Assembly (NCBI GenBank): GCA_022340305.1
Contig: JAJDOF010000141.1
Location: 1-42,942 of the forward strand
Origin: Gammaproteobacteria bacterium
GTDB taxonomy: Bacteria > Pseudomonadota > Gammaproteobacteria > GCA-001735895
Direction: 5' to 3'
DNA length: 42,942 nucleotides
Shown here piece by piece: positions 9,594 through 19,840 of this stretch. How positions within the stretch are numbered: position 1 is the stretch's first letter; each line of letters starts with the position of its first letter. The notes below the pieces were generated by a model. It saw nothing but the letters and a program-made list of their open reading frames with translations, had not been told where the DNA came from and searched no databases. The position numbers and the translations under genes are program-made.

Positions 9594-10442
9594 ATGAGGC
9601 GATATTACCTCCTTTGCTTTGTTACCATCACAACGCTACTGACAACGGGCTGCAGCGCCCTCGGTTTTGCCTACAACAATGCGCCATCCTTTGTCGCCAG
9701 CAAGCTGGATGACGCTTTCGACCTCGATGAAGCACAGCAAAGCAAGCTTGACCTGCGTCTGCAAAAGTTTTTCGCCTGGCATCGACAACAGGAGCTGCCA
9801 CGTTACCAGCAGTCCATGAATGTTGCCGCGACCACCATCGCCGATGGCATTACGGCGGTGGAGTTTCTCGAGATTTATGACGATCTGCGGCTTGCCTGGC
9901 GGCGTTCATTGACACAGGCGGTCGACGACCTCGGCGATCTCGCGCTCACCCTGTCCGCGGCTCAGATCGAACACTTCCAGCAGTATTTTCATGACGAAGC
10001 GGAAGAATACCGGGATTACCTGCAGATGTCGGCGCAACAACGCGAAATATTTCGCGTGCAACGCGGCCTTAAACGGCTGCAAGACTGGTTCGGCAAGCTC
10101 GACGAGCTGCAGCGTGAAAAGATCAGCTTGCGCCTGCAACAACTGCCCGAGTTTTACCCAGCCTGGATAAACTATCGCGAAGCGCGCCAACGGGCACTGC
10201 TCGACGCCCTGCGCGCGGCTGCGACCGAGGGTTTGTCCCGGCAACAGTTGAAATTCATCCTGCTTGATCCGGCGAGCGATTATGCCCGCAGTTTCGAACC
10301 CGTTCGCCGAGCCTACTGGCAGGCCTATGCACAGGCGATTGAAGAAATCAGTGGCTTGCTGCGCAAGGCCCAGCTGCAGCATGCGGTCAATCGACTGCAG
10401 GACTACGCGGATACCGTCGCTGACCTCGCCAGTAATGACTGA
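9594..10442 (+). CDS. DUF6279-type lipoprotein
   Basis: The 282-residue protein begins with a lipoprotein signal peptide; the lipobox is LTTGC with the acylated Cys at 20. After it come YNNAPSFVASKLDDAFDLD and long amphipathic, Gln/Arg/Leu-rich helices, a pattern I associate with the DUF6279 lipoproteins. There are no membrane segments or catalytic motifs. It starts 22 bases after ispH and is probably co-transcribed with it. LspA, encoded in the same run, would process such a protein. The function is unknown. Confidence 0.8.
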   Translation: MRRYYLLCFVTITTLLTTGCSALGFAYNNAPSFVASKLDDAFDLDEAQQSKLDLRLQKFFAWHRQQELPRYQQSMNVAATTIADGITAVEFLEIYDDLRLAWRRSLTQAVDDLGDLALTLSAAQIEHFQQYFHDEAEEYRDYLQMSAQQREIFRVQRGLKRLQDWFGKLDELQREKISLRLQQLPEFYPAWINYREARQRALLDALRAAATEGLSRQQLKFILLDPASDYARSFEPVRRAYWQAYAQAIEEISGLLRKAQLQHAVNRLQDYADTVADLASND

Positions 10443-10716
10443 GGCAATCTGGCACCAGTCGGGGGCACCGGGCTCAAGTCACCTAAAAAGCACAGCGATC
10501 AGCCGCTGCTGAGAACGCGGGCGACTGCCAGCCCTGTTCTTCCTGGCAATAACCAACGACCACCTACAAAAGCGTCGAAAGCTATCTAGATCAAGCTTTT
10601 ACTGCCTACCGGGGATTGATTGTGGATGCGGCATTTATGCCGATGCTCACTTTACATTAACTCCCCCAGCCGCCACCATTGGCGCCAGAATCGAACCACC
10701 AAGGGACCCAGATGCC
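10443..10716. other. Leader before mgtE, nothing recognised
   Basis: The 274 bases between the DUF6279 lipoprotein and mgtE contain no credible gene. A short inverted pair AAAAGC/GCTTTT is present near 10568-10599 but lacks a T-run. I looked for an Mg2+ riboswitch-like fold upstream of mgtE and could not identify one. Confidence 0.4.
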
Positions 10717-12096
10717 ATGAGCGAACTGCCAAAACAGGAAGATACCGAGGACCTCGAAAAGTCCAAAGACACTTTGCAGACTGCACTGGATGCCGCCGAT
10801 GAGGCGCAGGTCGCGGAAATTGTCGACAACCTGTCCAACCAGGAAGCATTGCGACAAGTGTCGCTGATGGATGCCAGCGATCGCGATGACCTGATGACCA
10901 TGCTGGCGCCCGAAGCGGCCGCCGAGTTGATCGAAGAGGCGCCCGCAGAGCTCGCGGTCACGATGATGGAAAATCTCGATTCCACGGTCGCCGCCAGGAT
11001 CATGGGCGAGCTGCATACCGATACCCAGGCCGATATCCTGCAAGACCTGGAGATGCAGGAATCCGAAGCAATTCTTGCCGAGATGGAATTCGAAAGCGCC
11101 GAAAATCTGCGCCGCCTTTCACAGTACGATCCCGATACCGCCGGTGGTTTGATGGAGCTGGAAACCTTCACCTTCCTGATCGACGAAACTGTCGGTGCAG
11201 TGCTCAAGCGCCTGATCGAGGGGGACGATTCTTTCGAGCGTTACCGTGGCCAGCACCCCTACATCGTCGACGACGCGGGCAGACTGGTCGGGGTGGTGTC
11301 CTTGCGCGACATGCTGCGCAGCAGGCGTGCGGTAAGGCTCGCCGATATCCTGCACCAGCCGATTTCGGTCAAACCCGAAACCAACCAGGAAGAATTGGTC
11401 GATCTGTTCGACGAAAACCCGTTTCTGGGTGTCCCGGTGGTGGATGCCACCGGCATCCTGCTCGGCGTTGTGTCGCGCATCGAACTGGCCGAGGCCGAAC
11501 TCGAGCGCGCCGAACACGAGAGCCTGTCGCGCCAGCAAATTGGTGACGAATTGCGTTCGATGCCCACCCTGCTGCGCTCAAGGCGCCGCCTGGCCTGGCT
11601 ATCATCCAATATCGTCCTCAACATCATTGCCGCAAGCGTCATTTCCGCCTACGAAGAAACCCTGACGGCGGTCATCGCAATTGCGATTTTTCTGCCGATG
11701 GTGTCGGACATGAGTGGTTGCTCGGGTAACCAGGCGGTCGGCGTCAGCATGCGCGAGTTGTCGCTTGGCCTGACGCGTCCGGTGGATCTGTTTCACGTGC
11801 TGAAAAAGGAACTCGGCGTTGGCATCATCAATGGTATCGTGCTCGGGATTCTGATCGGTATCGTCGCCTGGGTGTGGAAAGACAATGCCTTTCTCGGCCT
11901 GGTCATCGGGCTCGCACTGGCATCGAACACCTTGATCGCGGTTTCGATTGGCGGCACCGTGCCGCTCATATTGAAGAACTTCGGTATCGATCCCGCGGTC
12001 GCATCGGGGCCGTTGCTGACCACGGTGACCGACATGGCCGGCTTCTTCCTGGTTTTGAGCCTGGCGACCCTGTTCATGCCGCAGTTAATTGCCTGA
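10717..12096 (+). CDS. mgtE: Magnesium transporter MgtE
   Basis: The 459-residue product has the MgtE domain order. An acidic N-terminal superhelical domain (about 1-150, repeated blocks such as PEAAAELIEEAPAEL) comes first, then a CBS pair (about 150-275, HPYIVDDAGRLVGVVSLRD and FLGVPVVDATG), then a five-helix membrane domain from about 290. The membrane part carries GCSGNQAVG and the C-terminal TVTDMAGFFLVL block, where family members place the ion-binding Asp. MgtE channels open when cytosolic Mg2+ is low through the N-domain and CBS pair. A 274-base leader separates it from the lipoprotein gene; I could not recognise an Mg2+ riboswitch in it. Confidence 0.94.
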   Translation: MSELPKQEDTEDLEKSKDTLQTALDAADEAQVAEIVDNLSNQEALRQVSLMDASDRDDLMTMLAPEAAAELIEEAPAELAVTMMENLDSTVAARIMGELHTDTQADILQDLEMQESEAILAEMEFESAENLRRLSQYDPDTAGGLMELETFTFLIDETVGAVLKRLIEGDDSFERYRGQHPYIVDDAGRLVGVVSLRDMLRSRRAVRLADILHQPISVKPETNQEELVDLFDENPFLGVPVVDATGILLGVVSRIELAEAELERAEHESLSRQQIGDELRSMPTLLRSRRRLAWLSSNIVLNIIAASVISAYEETLTAVIAIAIFLPMVSDMSGCSGNQAVGVSMRELSLGLTRPVDLFHVLKKELGVGIINGIVLGILIGIVAWVWKDNAFLGLVIGLALASNTLIAVSIGGTVPLILKNFGIDPAVASGPLLTTVTDMAGFFLVLSLATLFMPQLIA

Positions 12097-12163
12097 CCCG
12101 CTGCACGATTAACGGCTAATCGGCTGCCGCGGATCCCGGGGGACAGCCAAACGTCAGCTTTAT

Positions 12164-12193
12164 TTCCTGGTCACAGGCTGCCGGTGGTATTAT
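12164..12193 (+). promoter_or_regulatory. Candidate promoter for gnd
   Basis: TTCCTG (12164-12169), an 18-base spacer and TATTAT (12188-12193) make a weak sigma70-type promoter. If real, transcription starts near 12200, so the in-frame ATG at 12192 cannot be the start and the ATG at 12225 is used. Confidence 0.35.
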
Positions 12194-12224
12194 GCGGCGT
12201 TTTATTGCAGCTGATTCCTCCACT

Positions 12225-13676
<1,452 letters not shown>

Positions 13677-13692
13677 CGGCTAAATCAGGGGC

Positions 13693-14400
13693 TTAGTTGC
13701 TGCGCTTGAAGCTGCCGGTTGTCAGGTAGTGAACCACCTGTTCGATAACGGCATCGTTATTCATCATAAAAGGGTGCGTGACCTCCATTTCAATGTGATC
13801 CTGCATACCCTCGAGACGCGTGCTTTCGACCGAAACCTTGCCGTCATTGATGCCCGGAATCATGGTTGAAAGGATCAGGTTGACACTGCGTGTGCCGGCA
13901 ATAATACCGAGGTCAAAATTCGCCCGGCCAAGTTGATTGGGCAGGCTGGCTGCACCGGTTCCGAGTTGGAGTCCGACGTCCCCATTGATGAAATGAAAAC
14001 CGGGAACATCGCGTAACTTGTCGACCACCTCACTGCCTTTGTTGGGCGGTCCGAGCATGACGACTCGGCCCAGATTATCGATCTCGTGATGGGCGAGAAA
14101 CTGGCGCACCAGGATACCGCCCAGCGAATGCGTCACAAAATGTATACGCTCTGCATCGGCACAGGCTGCCAGTGCCGGTTCGATGGCATCCACCGCCATC
14201 GTTTCGATATCTCCGTGACGCGAGTCGTATGCCACGTTGGTCACGCAATAACCCTTTTGCTGGAGCGCGCGTTGCAACGCCAGCATCGATTTTTCGCTGC
14301 GCGCCAGGCCGTGCAACAAGATCACGTTATCGGCCATTACCGGCACCCACAGGCTACTCGACAGCAGAACCAGGACGACCAGATCAGCCTTCGATCTCAT
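13693..14400 (-). CDS. Secreted alpha/beta hydrolase (lipase/acyltransferase-like)
   Basis: With the start at 14400 (MRSKADLVVL) the product has 235 residues and a signal peptide likely cleaved after PVMA. The alpha/beta-hydrolase fold is shown by NVILLHGLARS (oxyanion region, 25-35), the nucleophile elbow THSLGG with Ser92, the probable acid Asp187 in INDGKVSVES, and His209 in EVTHPFMM. This pattern is that of small esterases and the PGAP1/lipase-like group. The upstream ATG at 14466 would bury the signal peptide. The gene overlaps the end of the DUF6524 gene by 17 bases and is likely translated with it. The substrate is unknown. Confidence 0.85.
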   Translation of the reverse strand: MRSKADLVVLVLLSSSLWVPVMADNVILLHGLARSEKSMLALQRALQQKGYCVTNVAYDSRHGDIETMAVDAIEPALAACADAERIHFVTHSLGGILVRQFLAHHEIDNLGRVVMLGPPNKGSEVVDKLRDVPGFHFINGDVGLQLGTGAASLPNQLGRANFDLGIIAGTRSVNLILSTMIPGINDGKVSVESTRLEGMQDHIEMEVTHPFMMNNDAVIEQVVHYLTTGSFKRSN

Positions 14401-14797
14401 CGGTATCGTACTGACCCGACATTCTGCGCCTGACGTGCGACCAGGACATCCCGACCGCGAGCACACCGCTCAACACAAACAGCCCTAGCCACTGCAGCGT
14501 CGCACTGTCATCGAGCGCGACCAGGCCCCACTCGATCAATAGCCAGATCACGATGCCGAAAAATGCACCGGCGAGCACCATGCCTACTGGACCCAGCGAA
14601 TTCCAGGTCGCGCGCAGATACATGGCCCAGCCAATCAACAGCACGACCGCTGCCGCGGCCTTGTAGACCATCGGGGTCTCCGACATCAACCACGCCACCC
14701 AGGAATACTCGCTCGGGTTATAGGTCAGAAAAACCAGTGCCAGGGCAAAGACGAAGCGCAGTAAAAAACTGCCGAAATTGAAATCGTTTCGAGCCAT
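14384..14797 (-). CDS. DUF6524-type small membrane protein
   Basis: The 137-residue protein has four hydrophobic segments (about 10-27, 43-60, 68-90 and 97-115). The N-terminal block NFGSFLLRFVFALALVFLTYNPS and the middle TWNSLGPVGMVLAGAFFG are features I recall from the DUF6524 family. The C-terminus is charged and cytoplasmic-looking. No catalytic motif is seen. The stop overlaps the start of the secreted hydrolase downstream, so the two are probably one operon. Confidence 0.78.
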   Translation of the reverse strand: MARNDFNFGSFLLRFVFALALVFLTYNPSEYSWVAWLMSETPMVYKAAAAVVLLIGWAMYLRATWNSLGPVGMVLAGAFFGIVIWLLIEWGLVALDDSATLQWLGLFVLSGVLAVGMSWSHVRRRMSGQYDTDEIEG

Positions 14798-14924
14798 ATC
14801 GAGTCATCTTCACAGTTAAAAAATGCAATGGTAACAGAGATCTTCGCGCACGTGGGAGAGCCGATTTGATCTCGTGGATCGCGGCGCAGAACTTAGCAAA
14901 GCAATACGCCAGTCACCTTTGGAG

Positions 14925-16097
14925 CTACTGGTTCATGCGCTTGATCTGGGCCCGACGATCGACCGCCCAGGCGTATTGCTCGGGCCACAGTTTGAACTCT
15001 GGATCGACCCCGAGCGCGGCGGCGGCATGCAACGGCCAGAACGGGTCGTACATCAACTCCCGACCCAATGCGACCAGGTCGGCAGCTCCGCTTTGCAGGA
15101 TCTCCTCGGCCTGCTGCGGATCGATGATGACGCCCACTGCCATCGACTTGATGTCGGCCTGCTCGCGCAGGCGCTGCGCAAACGGCACCTGGAAACCCGG
15201 CAGGCGTGCGGAGTCGGTGCTTAAAGGTTTACCGCTATCGTCGCAGCGAAAGCGCGGTGCGCCGCCGATACCGCCCGAGGAACAATCGACGACATCGACA
15301 CCGATGCGCGCCATGTGTGCGCAAAGGACTACCGAATCCTCGAGTGTCCAGCCGCCTTCGCGGCCATCGATAGCCGAGATACGGACAAATAGCGGCGCTT
15401 CATCGGGCATCGCCGCACGCACCGCCTGTGCCACTTCGAGCGGAAAGCGCATACGCCCATCGATGTCGCCACCGTATTCATCCACGCGTTGATTGGCGAG
15501 CGGCGACAGAAAACTGTGCAGCAGGTAACCATGCGCCATGTGTAATTCGATCACCTTGATACCGATGGCGAGCGCGCGCCGGGTCGACGCCACAAAAGCC
15601 GCCTTGATCTCGGCCAGATCGTTAGTGTCGAGTTCGCGTGGCAGTGGCCAGCCATCGCTTACCGGTAACGCCGACGGTGCGACCGCCTGCCAGGGTTTTT
15701 CGCCACGCGCGGCGTCCTCTGCCGTTAACGGGCTGCCGCCTTTTTCAACGAACGGCACACGGGTCGACGCCTTGCGCCCGGCATGCGCGAGTTGCATGCC
15801 CGGGACACAACCCATCGACGCGATAAATTCGACCGTGGGTCGCAATGCCTCGGCCTGGGCATCGCTCCAGATACCGAGGCAGCGCGCCGTTATTCTGCCA
15901 CGCTCTTCGACCGCCGTCGCTTCGGTGAAAACGAGCCCCGCCTTGCCGCGCGCAAATGCGCTCAGATGGGCGAAATGCCAGGGTTGTGCAAACCCGTCGA
16001 CGGCCGAGTACTGGCACAGCGGCGAGACCACGATACGGTTCGGCAGCGTGCAGCCCCGTATCGTCAGGGATTCAAACAATTTCACAGATTCGGACAT
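14925..16097 (-). CDS. Old Yellow Enzyme-family NADH:flavin oxidoreductase (YqjM/NamA type)
   Basis: The 390-residue product is an FMN-dependent TIM-barrel enoate reductase. It shows the YqjM-class marks: PLCQY with Cys28 near the flavin, QLAHAGRK around 102-109, the pair His186/His189 in LHMAHGYLLHSF that binds the substrate oxygen, then SPLANQRVDEYGG. The start MSESVKLFES at 16097 has a GGA ribosome site; an upstream ATG at 16142 adds 15 unconserved residues. Such enzymes reduce electrophilic C=C bonds, but the natural substrate is not predictable. It lies 81 bases downstream of the PLP decarboxylase gene on the same strand. Confidence 0.93.
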   Translation of the reverse strand: MSESVKLFESLTIRGCTLPNRIVVSPLCQYSAVDGFAQPWHFAHLSAFARGKAGLVFTEATAVEERGRITARCLGIWSDAQAEALRPTVEFIASMGCVPGMQLAHAGRKASTRVPFVEKGGSPLTAEDAARGEKPWQAVAPSALPVSDGWPLPRELDTNDLAEIKAAFVASTRRALAIGIKVIELHMAHGYLLHSFLSPLANQRVDEYGGDIDGRMRFPLEVAQAVRAAMPDEAPLFVRISAIDGREGGWTLEDSVVLCAHMARIGVDVVDCSSGGIGGAPRFRCDDSGKPLSTDSARLPGFQVPFAQRLREQADIKSMAVGVIIDPQQAEEILQSGAADLVALGRELMYDPFWPLHAAAALGVDPEFKLWPEQYAWAVDRRAQIKRMNQ

Positions 16098-16178
16098 CGA
16101 TATTCCAGGCGCAGGGTAAAAAGCGCGATTATTAGGGTTCACGAAAGAAATTACAAAATATTCGGGGATTCGCCCCGA

Positions 16179-17639
16179 CTAATTCGATTCAGCGACCAAC
16201 TCCACACCGATCCTAAGCACGGCCTGAACCAGTCCAGTGACCTGGTCAGATTCCGCACGCGCACCCAGAAAGCACGGCCGAATGGCAAGTTGGCCGTTGA
16301 CGCGCGTGGTACTCGGAATGAACTCGTCTTCGCGGATCAAGCGCCTGACCAGTTTCTGATTGAACTGATCGAGGTCACTGATCGCGGCTGAGCGGTAGCG
16401 GAAACAGCACACCGACAGCGTCGGTTCGAGCAATAATTCGAGGTTGTCATGCTGCCGACAGTAATCCGCCAGCGCACGCGCCATATCGTTGTGGCGCACG
16501 ATGCGCTCACGCATGCCGCTGACGCCGATTTCGCGAATCAGCGCCCAGACCCCGACACCGCGACAGGGTGCGCTCAACTCAGTGCCGTAATTGAAATAGG
16601 GCACGCCAAAATCATCCATCGAGTGTTCGATCTGCGCCGAGGCATCGGCATGATCGAGCGTGCCCTCGAGATAGTCGGCGGCCTCCTGGGTGAAAGCGCG
16701 TTCCAGCACGCTGCGGTCGTGCACAAAGGTCGCGGCGACGCCGACCGACGCCCCCAGCCATTTATGCGGATCGACAATGATCGAATCCGCCAGTTCCAGG
16801 CCACGATAGGCATGGCTGAGTCGCTCATCCAGCACGCCGGGCAAGCCATAGGCGCCGTCGATATGGAACCAGACAGCAAACTCGCGTGCGATTTCACCAA
16901 TGGCCAACAACGGATCGATCGCACCGGTATTGGTAGTGCCGGCGTTGGCGACGATCGCCATCGGCACAACACCGGCTGCCAGGTCCTGTTCAATTGCGCT
17001 GCGCAACGCGCCGGGCAGCATACGACCCTGCTCATCACAGACGATCGGCCTGATCGCCCGGCGACCGATGCCGAGCACACCGCCGGCACGCTGGATGGTG
17101 TGATGACATTCGCTACTGGCGTAGATACCAACGGCACGATCGACCCCGTCGCGCGCAGGATCTCGCCCCAGCTTCTCGAACGCGGACTGGCGCGCCGCAC
17201 CGAGCGCCACCAGGTTGGCCACCGAGCCGCCACTGCTGTAAATCCCTTGCATCGCACCGAGACCGAACATTTGTGCGAGCCAGTCCAGCGACAATTCTTC
17301 GAGCAGATTGAAGGCTGTTGCCATGTAACGTTGCGGCGAGGCAATGCTGGCGGCGGTCGAGGCCAGCGTGGATGCACTGGTGCCACCGGTGGTGATGAAC
17401 GCGGTAAACCCGGGTTTGCTCACCGGCGAGCCATTTGGAATCACCTGCTCAAGTAGTTCACGCACGACCTCGTCGATACCCACACCCTGCTGTGGCAGCG
17501 GTTGCAGCAGTGCCGCGCGCCAGTTCTGCTGGCGGCTGATGGCGTCCGCATGTTCAAATTTCAGGAATTGATCGAGACCGCCACCCACACGCGCCAGTAA
17601 CTCCTGTAACCGCCCGGTTTCAGCCTTGTCCTGTGACAT
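16179..17639 (-). CDS. Group II pyridoxal-phosphate-dependent amino-acid decarboxylase
   Basis: The 486-residue product belongs to the aromatic-L-amino-acid/glutamate decarboxylase fold-type I family. The PLP lysine is Lys293 in VDPHKWLGAS. Earlier motifs are SSGGSVANLVAL (phosphate binding), ECHHTIQRA with the ring-stacking His, NAGTTNTGAIDPL, and WFHIDGAYGLPG with the Asp that contacts the PLP nitrogen. The N-terminal region KPGFTAFITTGGTSAS matches where the family binds substrate. Candidate substrates include aromatic amino acids, aspartate or cysteine sulfinate; none is favoured by the sequence. It may be co-transcribed with the downstream OYE gene. Confidence 0.92.
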   Translation of the reverse strand: MSQDKAETGRLQELLARVGGGLDQFLKFEHADAISRQQNWRAALLQPLPQQGVGIDEVVRELLEQVIPNGSPVSKPGFTAFITTGGTSASTLASTAASIASPQRYMATAFNLLEELSLDWLAQMFGLGAMQGIYSSGGSVANLVALGAARQSAFEKLGRDPARDGVDRAVGIYASSECHHTIQRAGGVLGIGRRAIRPIVCDEQGRMLPGALRSAIEQDLAAGVVPMAIVANAGTTNTGAIDPLLAIGEIAREFAVWFHIDGAYGLPGVLDERLSHAYRGLELADSIIVDPHKWLGASVGVAATFVHDRSVLERAFTQEAADYLEGTLDHADASAQIEHSMDDFGVPYFNYGTELSAPCRGVGVWALIREIGVSGMRERIVRHNDMARALADYCRQHDNLELLLEPTLSVCCFRYRSAAISDLDQFNQKLVRRLIREDEFIPSTTRVNGQLAIRPCFLGARAESDQVTGLVQAVLRIGVELVAESN

Positions 17640-17728
17640 TTTCCGCTCTTCAGTGTGCCGCTCAATAACGGCGCCACCATATCAGCAAACGATCCGCTTT
17701 TCAGCCAGAGGAATGCATGACATCGGGA

Positions 17729-19840
17729 TTACCCGGTAGTCGGGAAGCGCACGCGGAATTCGGCGCCGGGATCGCTATTGACGACATCGACCTCGGCACG
17801 CATCGCGCTCGCCAGCTGCTGCACCAGCGCGAGCCCGATGCCGGTGCCGACGGTTTCGCGGGTCAGTTCGTTTTCGGAGCGGTAAAACAGGGTAAAGATT
17901 TTTTTCATCTGGTCCGCCTCGATACCCGGGCCATGATCGCGCACCGCGAACTGGACGCGTCCGTCCTGCAACTGTCGATACTCGATATCGACGCTGCGGT
18001 GGGCCGCGTTAGCCGAAAACTTGACGGCATTATCGACCAGGTTGATAAAGATCTGGATAAACCAGTCGACGTCGATGTGGATCGGCACCACAAGCACCGC
18101 TGCGTCACCACCGATGTTCAGGCTGAATCCGGATGGTTCCAGCTGCGTCAGCAGGCGCGGCTCGAGCTCGGCCAGTGCGTCGCCGACGGTCACCGCACTG
18201 ATACTGGCCGCCTGTTCGTTGCGCGACAGGCGCGCCAGCTGCAAAACATTATTGATCAGGCGGGTCAGGCGCTCCGCCTCGTGAAAGATGAAGTCGTAGT
18301 AAGTCTTGCGTTTGGCTTCGTCGGCCCAGCCCTCACGCAGCATCTCGCCGTACATGCGGATCGATGTCAGCGGCGTCTTCAATTCGTGACTGACCGCGGA
18401 CACAAAGTCCTGCTGCTGGCGCGCCAGCGCCAATTGCCGTTGCCCCAGCCGCAACAGCATCAGGCAGCCGCCGATCAGTACCACGGCGATCACCAGTGCC
18501 GACCAGATGATCACCTGGCCGCCGGCACCGACCGGCAGGCGCGCCAGCGTGTAGATCAACTCGACATCGCCAAAGGGTGCAATCATCCTGCCCTGGTAAA
18601 GCAGGTCGCTGTTTTCCTGGTCGTTTCCGGGCCGGTAGAGACGGCTGTAGTTGGCGGCATATTGGCGCAGGATCGTGCCCCGATAGGCCACGATCAAATC
18701 GCTCATCGACGACAGGCTGGATTCGCGGAATGCCGAGCTGATCAAGCCATCGATAAACGTCGCCTGGTCGATCAACGCGCCCTGTACGTAGCGCTGGTCG
18801 CGGTGCCAGACGCGACGAAACAGCACGAAATGGCCGCTGTCGAGCAAGGCAAATTCCATCGGCTCGACCTTGCTCTCGAAGGTCTCGATACGGATGTTCT
18901 GCTGGCGCGGCAATGACCCACTGGCCGCTTGATCATTTTCGGCCAGGCGTACCTCGCTGGCCGGCGACGACGACGCCAGGGTTTGCGGCAGATTCACTTT
19001 TTCCTTGCGCAGGCGCTTGCCCTCGGCCTGTTTGCCGGTGATCACGAGTTGCGCCGCGGCTTCCGCCTCCGCCTCGGCGGCAACCTGGAAGTTGTCTTCG
19101 AGCTTCAGGTCCTTGACCTGGTCCGCGGGTGCGCGACTCGCCGCCGAAGCCTTCGCGCGCGAAGACAGGTCATCGAAGCCGGCCTGTGCTGAACTGTCAG
19201 CATCGCTCACGGCAAACTTGTCCAATGCCACCTCGTTCGTACTGATTTGCGTGGCAGCACTGTCCGCGGCGCCGGCCAGCACAGAGCGCTGCTCACGCTG
19301 TGGCGCGTTGATCACCTCATCTGCTGCGAGACCACCGGCAGCTGCCTCAGGCGCAATCATCTCGGCGACGTCGCTCTTTCCCACCAGCCGGTTTTCACCG
19401 AGGATGCCACGAATGCGCTCGGCCTGTTGCACGCGCGCATCCAGTTCCGTGGCCGAGATGCCGTAAGCACTGGCGTCAGATTCCGGCACGATTGGCGTGC
19501 CTAGCCTGCCCGCGGCGTCGACCTGGAAATACCCCAACAGTCCGGGTAGATTCGCCGCGGCCGGAAATTGTGACAGCGGTGAAGGTTGCAGGAAGGCCGT
19601 CTGTCCCTCACCGCTGACATTGAGAAATTCATAATCGCTGATGGGGCGGTTTTCCTCGCGTGCGATCACGTTACGAAAACCACTATCGATGCGCAGTGTC
19701 AGTTCGCGTGCGAGGCGTTGATGCTGGTAAAACGCTTCCCACTTCAATTGGCCATAGGCCTGGTAAACCAGGATCGAAGTCGGCAGCGCCAGTGCCAGGA
19801 AAAACAGCACCATCAACAGGGTCAGGCTTCGCCGGGTCAT
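17729..19840 (-). CDS. Sensor histidine kinase with large periplasmic domain
   Basis: The product has 703 residues from the ATG at 19840, whose ATGA overlaps the response-regulator stop. TM1 spans about 6-27 and TM2 about 441-463, so about 410 residues face the periplasm. The segment between roughly residues 140 and 310 is rich in Ala, Glu, Gln and Ser and looks disordered or coiled. The kinase core follows: VSHELKTPL with phospho-acceptor His485, an N box (INLVDNAVKF), and ATP-lid boxes DHGPGI and GTGIGLAL. No HAMP domain is obvious. It should autophosphorylate and pass phosphate to the OmpR-type partner encoded just upstream. The signal sensed is unknown. Confidence 0.92.
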   Translation of the reverse strand: MTRRSLTLLMVLFFLALALPTSILVYQAYGQLKWEAFYQHQRLARELTLRIDSGFRNVIAREENRPISDYEFLNVSGEGQTAFLQPSPLSQFPAAANLPGLLGYFQVDAAGRLGTPIVPESDASAYGISATELDARVQQAERIRGILGENRLVGKSDVAEMIAPEAAAGGLAADEVINAPQREQRSVLAGAADSAATQISTNEVALDKFAVSDADSSAQAGFDDLSSRAKASAASRAPADQVKDLKLEDNFQVAAEAEAEAAAQLVITGKQAEGKRLRKEKVNLPQTLASSSPASEVRLAENDQAASGSLPRQQNIRIETFESKVEPMEFALLDSGHFVLFRRVWHRDQRYVQGALIDQATFIDGLISSAFRESSLSSMSDLIVAYRGTILRQYAANYSRLYRPGNDQENSDLLYQGRMIAPFGDVELIYTLARLPVGAGGQVIIWSALVIAVVLIGGCLMLLRLGQRQLALARQQQDFVSAVSHELKTPLTSIRMYGEMLREGWADEAKRKTYYDFIFHEAERLTRLINNVLQLARLSRNEQAASISAVTVGDALAELEPRLLTQLEPSGFSLNIGGDAAVLVVPIHIDVDWFIQIFINLVDNAVKFSANAAHRSVDIEYRQLQDGRVQFAVRDHGPGIEADQMKKIFTLFYRSENELTRETVGTGIGLALVQQLASAMRAEVDVVNSDPGAEFRVRFPTTG

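Noticed and set aside
10443..10716. Mg2+ riboswitch before mgtE
   Set aside because: No M-box or ykkC-type conserved elements could be recognised by eye; a covariance-model search would be needed.
12192..12224. Upstream ATG for gnd
   Set aside because: The added 11 residues are absent from the Gnd family and the ATG overlaps a likely -10 box.
16449..17456. 335-codon plus-strand ORF
   Set aside because: It lies fully antisense to the PLP decarboxylase, whose motifs are intact, and shows no recognisable protein features.
17717..18916. 399-codon plus-strand ORF
   Set aside because: It is antisense to the histidine kinase catalytic region and is a high-G+C shadow frame.
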